Shown here: piece after piece, positions 18,722-21,822 of the stretch
How the letters are laid out: each line of letters opens with the position of its first letter
Numbering within the stretch: position 1 is the stretch's first letter
Source of the DNA: Glomus cerebriforme
Lineage: Eukaryota > Glomeromycota > Glomeromycetes > Glomerales > Glomeraceae
Assembly (NCBI GenBank): GCA_003550305.1
Contig: QKYT01000880.1
Span: 16,337-38,158, forward strand
Length of the DNA: 21,822 bases
Reading direction: 5' to 3'
The notes under the pieces: model-generated
The model's database searches: none
Told to the model about the DNA's origin: nothing
What the model saw: the letters and a program-made list of their open reading frames with translations, nothing else
Position numbers and translations under genes: made by a program

Positions 18722-20754
18722 TTATGAAACAAACCAACAATCAATCATTGATAATGAGTCTGATGGATCAGACAAGCCACCAAATTCTTTAAAGTTGACC
18801 TCCAGACTTACTTTTTCTAACTGGAAAGATTTCAAGAATTGGATATACAAGTTTGCGTTAAATGAAGGGTTCAACTATAAAATTAGAANAAGTGAATCTG
18901 TTCAAGNNATGATGCGAAGGGNCACTTATGAATGNGNAAAATCTGGGTCTAACATTTCACAAGCTACATCAGATNNGACAAAACAGCNTATTACTAATTN
19001 CNAACNAACTCTATGTCCTTNGAAACTTAATGTAACTTGTCCAAAAACAAGTAGCATTGTAAAAATCAACTCATTTAATAATATATATAATCATCCACTG
19101 GTCTCAATAATCCAAGAAATAGCTCCACAATTTTGAAAGTTGACAAAGAAAATAATGGCTGATATAGAAAAGTATGTTGTTCAAGGACGAATAGATTCAA
19201 CATCTATATATCTCTTATTAAAGCATGACTATTCAAATCAACCTATCCACAAGAGAGACTTATATAATGCCATTTATCAGTTTTGATAAAAACATAATCC
19301 AGGAAATGGAGATACCTCACAGATGCTCCAACAATTAATGGATTAGAAAAATTTCAAACCGCTGTGGATTATAAAGACTCGATTAGATCCATTTTCAAAA
19401 AGATTCCCTTCTCTTTTATGGATGTCCCCCATTCAAAAAGAATTATATAGCAAATACAATGATGTTATTATAGTAGATAGTACTTATAACATGAACAAAT
19501 TCCAGATGATTCTTTGTATTATAACTGTAGTTGATAACAACTACAAAACAAGAATCATGACATGCGCGATCATTGAAGATGAAACACTAGACACTTACCA
19601 TTGGATATTCAATAGTATTTTTAACGAAACGGGTGTTGCTCCATGAATTGTCTTTTCAGATTCAGATCCTTCTCTCATTCGTTTGATCAAGGATATTTAT
19701 CTAGATGTCCAGCATCTGCTGTGTATATTTCACATAGATCTAAACCTTTGGAAAAAGCTTAAAACAAAATTGGGCAATCAGTTCGAAGAATTTCGTCATA
19801 AATTCTATATATGTCAAAATTCTCTTTGCAAAGAATTATTCGAACTTCAGTGGAGTCAGCTAATTAAATAATATCCAGCAGCATCTAAATACCTGTCCAA
19901 TACCATTTACAGTTCTATAAACTCTTGGGCGGTTCCATAGATCCGTCAACATTTTACAACTGGCGCACAAAGTATGCAGAAAATTGAGTTAATAAATAAG
20001 CATATGCATGACAAAGTAAATCACTTTACATCTTTATGTAATCTATTAGTTAATATTAATGATCACGTTAAGAATGATGAACATTTAGAAAAATTTGAAA
20101 TTAAAAGAAATGCCTTACCTACGATTGGATTGCCAATGCTGAATACAAGATTTTTCAGTCGAATTGATACGATTATTAAAAAGTTTTTGACTCCTATAAT
20201 GCTTAGGAAACAAAGATCCCAAATGAATCAGTCTGTTTGTTATAATATTACTCAAATTAAAGAATAGAATCGTTTGATGAAGGTGAGTTCAATTTGAAAT
20301 ACAAGTTTGATTGTTATGGTTTGTAAAGGTTAAAGGGCTAGAAAATTTAATAAGAATATAGTGTAAAGTAATTGATTGTTTTGCTTCAAGCAAAAATACA
20401 TTATTTATCATTGTATTGATATTGATTTTCGTTATCAATCTATATTTGTATCTATAGATAGAAACTGATGATGAAGAAATAACTATGGGNATTAGAGAAC
20501 AAGAACAAGACACAAGACAAGTTCTTTTCTGATCATTGATTTCAAATTTACCAACAGAAGCAATCCTCGAAGTATGGAACATAAGAGCAACTGGCACATA
20601 GGGAATCAGATATTATGTAGTTCTTCTTAATGAAAGTACACATCTATGTACCTGTCTTCTCTTGATTAATAAGGGGTTGGTATGTCAACATTTCTTTCGG
20701 GTTGGTACCTACTCTAAATATGCAATTTTTCACATTAGTATGATTCTGAGTCAA
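18722..20754 (+). repeat. 2,033-bp perfect direct duplication, second copy
   Basis: Identical to 16689-18721, with undetermined bases at the same relative positions (for example 16856 and 18889). A natural duplication would rarely keep identical ambiguous positions, so a doubled path in the assembly is the likelier origin. Confidence 0.9.
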
Positions 20755-21309
20755 TGGTACCTGAATCCCGATGTTAAACTAAACGCCCTTTTGCAATAAT
20801 ATTCTTCTATACCAGTATGTGATAATACACAATCAGAAGATAACAACATACCATTTGAAAGCTATGTTATCTTCCAACATTTCTTTTCCAATCAAGTAAA
20901 CTCTCATGGTTCTCAATTGTCCGTAAAATTATCGAAGGCTATGTATGCAGAATTATCTGGGTTATCAAAAAAGGTTATTGATTGGTCTATTAAAGTTAAT
21001 ATGTAGCATGAATTGTTAAACCTTTTCAAGGGCTTTATTTATGACGTGCAGAGTAAACTGGATATGGCTGATATCAATAATCCTATTGTTGGTCAGCATA
21101 AAGGACGACCAGCAAAAAGGCTAAAAGCAAATGTTGAAAAGGATTTACATAGGGAAAAGCGGGTTCTAAAAGATAGTAATAATGTTAATGTAATAGAAGA
21201 CCACAATACTTCATATAATATAGAAGACTCAACAAATATTACAAAAGGCCAGAAGTGTGGAAAATGTAATCAATATGGGCATTATGCGAAGACGTGTCAA
21301 AACATTTAA
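18722..21309 (+). pseudogene. MULE/FAR1-like transposase pseudogene, core repeated plus unique 3' end
   Basis: Repeats the FAR1-like, MULE and first SWIM-containing exon sequence of copy 1, without exon 1, then continues into the only copy of the 3' end. After 20754 the frame runs with stops at 20797 (TAA) and 21004 (TAG) to the natural end TAA at 21307-21309. This part holds a Gly-Arg-Pro basic patch (HKGRPAKRLK, AT-hook-like, about 21097-21126) and a CCHC zinc knuckle CGKCNQYGHYAKTC (21256-21297), both nucleic-acid-binding features common at the C-terminus of this family. If the duplication is collapsed, exons of 72, 1,563 and 852 nt give one 829-codon frame (stop included) with 12 premature stops and no indel. 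Confidence 0.8.
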
Positions 21310-21479
21310 CATTTATAGTAATTCATTGTAAATGTAAATGCGTTGTCATTGGTTTAACTTTATTAATAAAATTGATTGCAGTTTGAAATCACGTGATAAA
21401 TATATTTGATCATGTGATACATGTTCGTACACGTAGTGTACAATTAGAAATTGCCTTAATAAAATTAATAAAGCATAAA

Positions 21480-21822
21480 TTTTTTTTTTTTGAAAACGCG
21501 CTGAATCATGAACTTTATTCTGTATATCGGTGGACATTGCCCAGTATACAATAATAAATAAAATTAAGTAGCTCAGATAAAGACCTCCATCCAAAAGGAA
21601 AATCCCAACGCATTGCACTTACGTAGCATGAGTCCTCAGAGTGAGGACTAAAAGCAAGACCTCCTTAGATATTAGATGCTCTGATTCTCCCTCATATCCC
21701 AGTGCTAGCCCCAAATAAAGAATCCCTTTCAATCAGTCCTTCCAAATCTCCCCACAAGACACTTGGGTCTTCTAACTAGTATGATTTGTTATAAAAGCTT
21801 CCACACTTTTCTAAGAGAAATT
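21480..21822 (-). mobile_element. Probable poly(A)-tailed retrocopy, 3' end on minus strand
   Basis: On the minus strand AATAAA (21514-21519) is followed after 22 nt by an uninterrupted run of 12 A (21480-21491), the arrangement of a polyadenylated transcript copied into DNA. The sequence upstream of it (towards 21822) is clearly richer in G+C than the rest of the window. A minus-strand frame (ATG 21618) is open across the poly(A) and beyond, so it is not evidence for a protein. A SINE, a LINE fragment or a processed pseudogene are all possible; the 5' end lies outside the window. Confidence 0.45.
21631..21649. repeat. Hairpin AGTCCTCA/TGAGGACT
   Basis: Perfect 8-bp arms around GAG, in the GC-richer right end. 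It may be a conserved structural part of the putative retrocopy. Confidence 0.55.

Noticed and set aside
16689..20754. A true recent segmental tandem duplication
   Set aside because: Identical undetermined bases and an N exactly at the junction favour an assembly error; not fully excluded.
16331..21419. Terminal inverted repeats of the second MULE (TATCACATAATG at 16344-16355 against TATCACATGATC, inverted at 21408-21419)
   Set aside because: Only about 12 bases match convincingly, and no flanking target duplication could be found, so element limits were not drawn.
1..21822. tRNA, rRNA or other structured RNA genes
   Set aside because: No cloverleaf with A/B boxes and no rRNA-like conserved segment was recognised on either strand by eye.

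Overview
The window looks like a nuclear segment of a very AT-rich filamentous fungus, most likely an arbuscular mycorrhizal fungus (Glomeromycotina, Rhizophagus/Gigaspora-like). This rests on short GT-AG introns of about 60-80 bp, very low GC, long A/T runs, and fungal-type MULE transposases with C-terminal SWIM motifs. The assignment is an inference. No intact protein-coding gene, tRNA, rRNA or CRISPR array is visible. The window is a graveyard of nested transposable elements, decayed genes and structured tandem arrays.

Layout. 1-3760: AT-rich DNA with short palindromes, a degenerate repeat near 1.4-1.7 kb and a small inverted-repeat element (3163-3368). 3762-4133: a broken exon-like frame followed by a 92-bp repeat in three decaying copies. 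4514-6293: a non-autonomous hAT-like element with a perfect 8-bp target duplication, TIRs starting TAGAG, CAGATT-rich ends and a core of about 14 units of a 102-bp satellite. 6832-8090 (minus strand): two decayed paralogous gene fragments in tandem. 8436-8777: pentanucleotide repeats and a small MITE-like inverted repeat.

9560-16128 was apparently one array of tandem mini-exon/mini-intron units: 43-nt exon-like blocks on the left, 34-nt blocks on the right, each bounded by AG and GT, with a hairpin in the intron-like part, ending in a terminal block with AATAAA. A 4,271-bp Mutator-like (MULE) element (10296-14566; 146-bp TIRs; 9-bp TSD with one transition) split this array. Its six-exon transposase pseudogene carries a 369-bp foldback MITE (13192-13560; perfect 8-bp TSD) in one intron.

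16539-21309 is a second, different MULE/FAR1-like transposase pseudogene with SWIM and CCHC zinc-knuckle motifs. It is split by a perfect 2,033-bp direct duplication that repeats even its undetermined bases, so it is probably an assembly artefact. The right end (21480-21822) looks like the 3' end of a poly(A)-tailed retrocopy on the minus strand.

A theme runs through the window: decay is dominated by C-to-T/G-to-A transitions. TIR arms differ only by transitions, satellite units differ mostly at former CpG sites, and the second transposase has 12 premature stops without a single frameshift. This suggests methylation-linked or RIP-like mutation.
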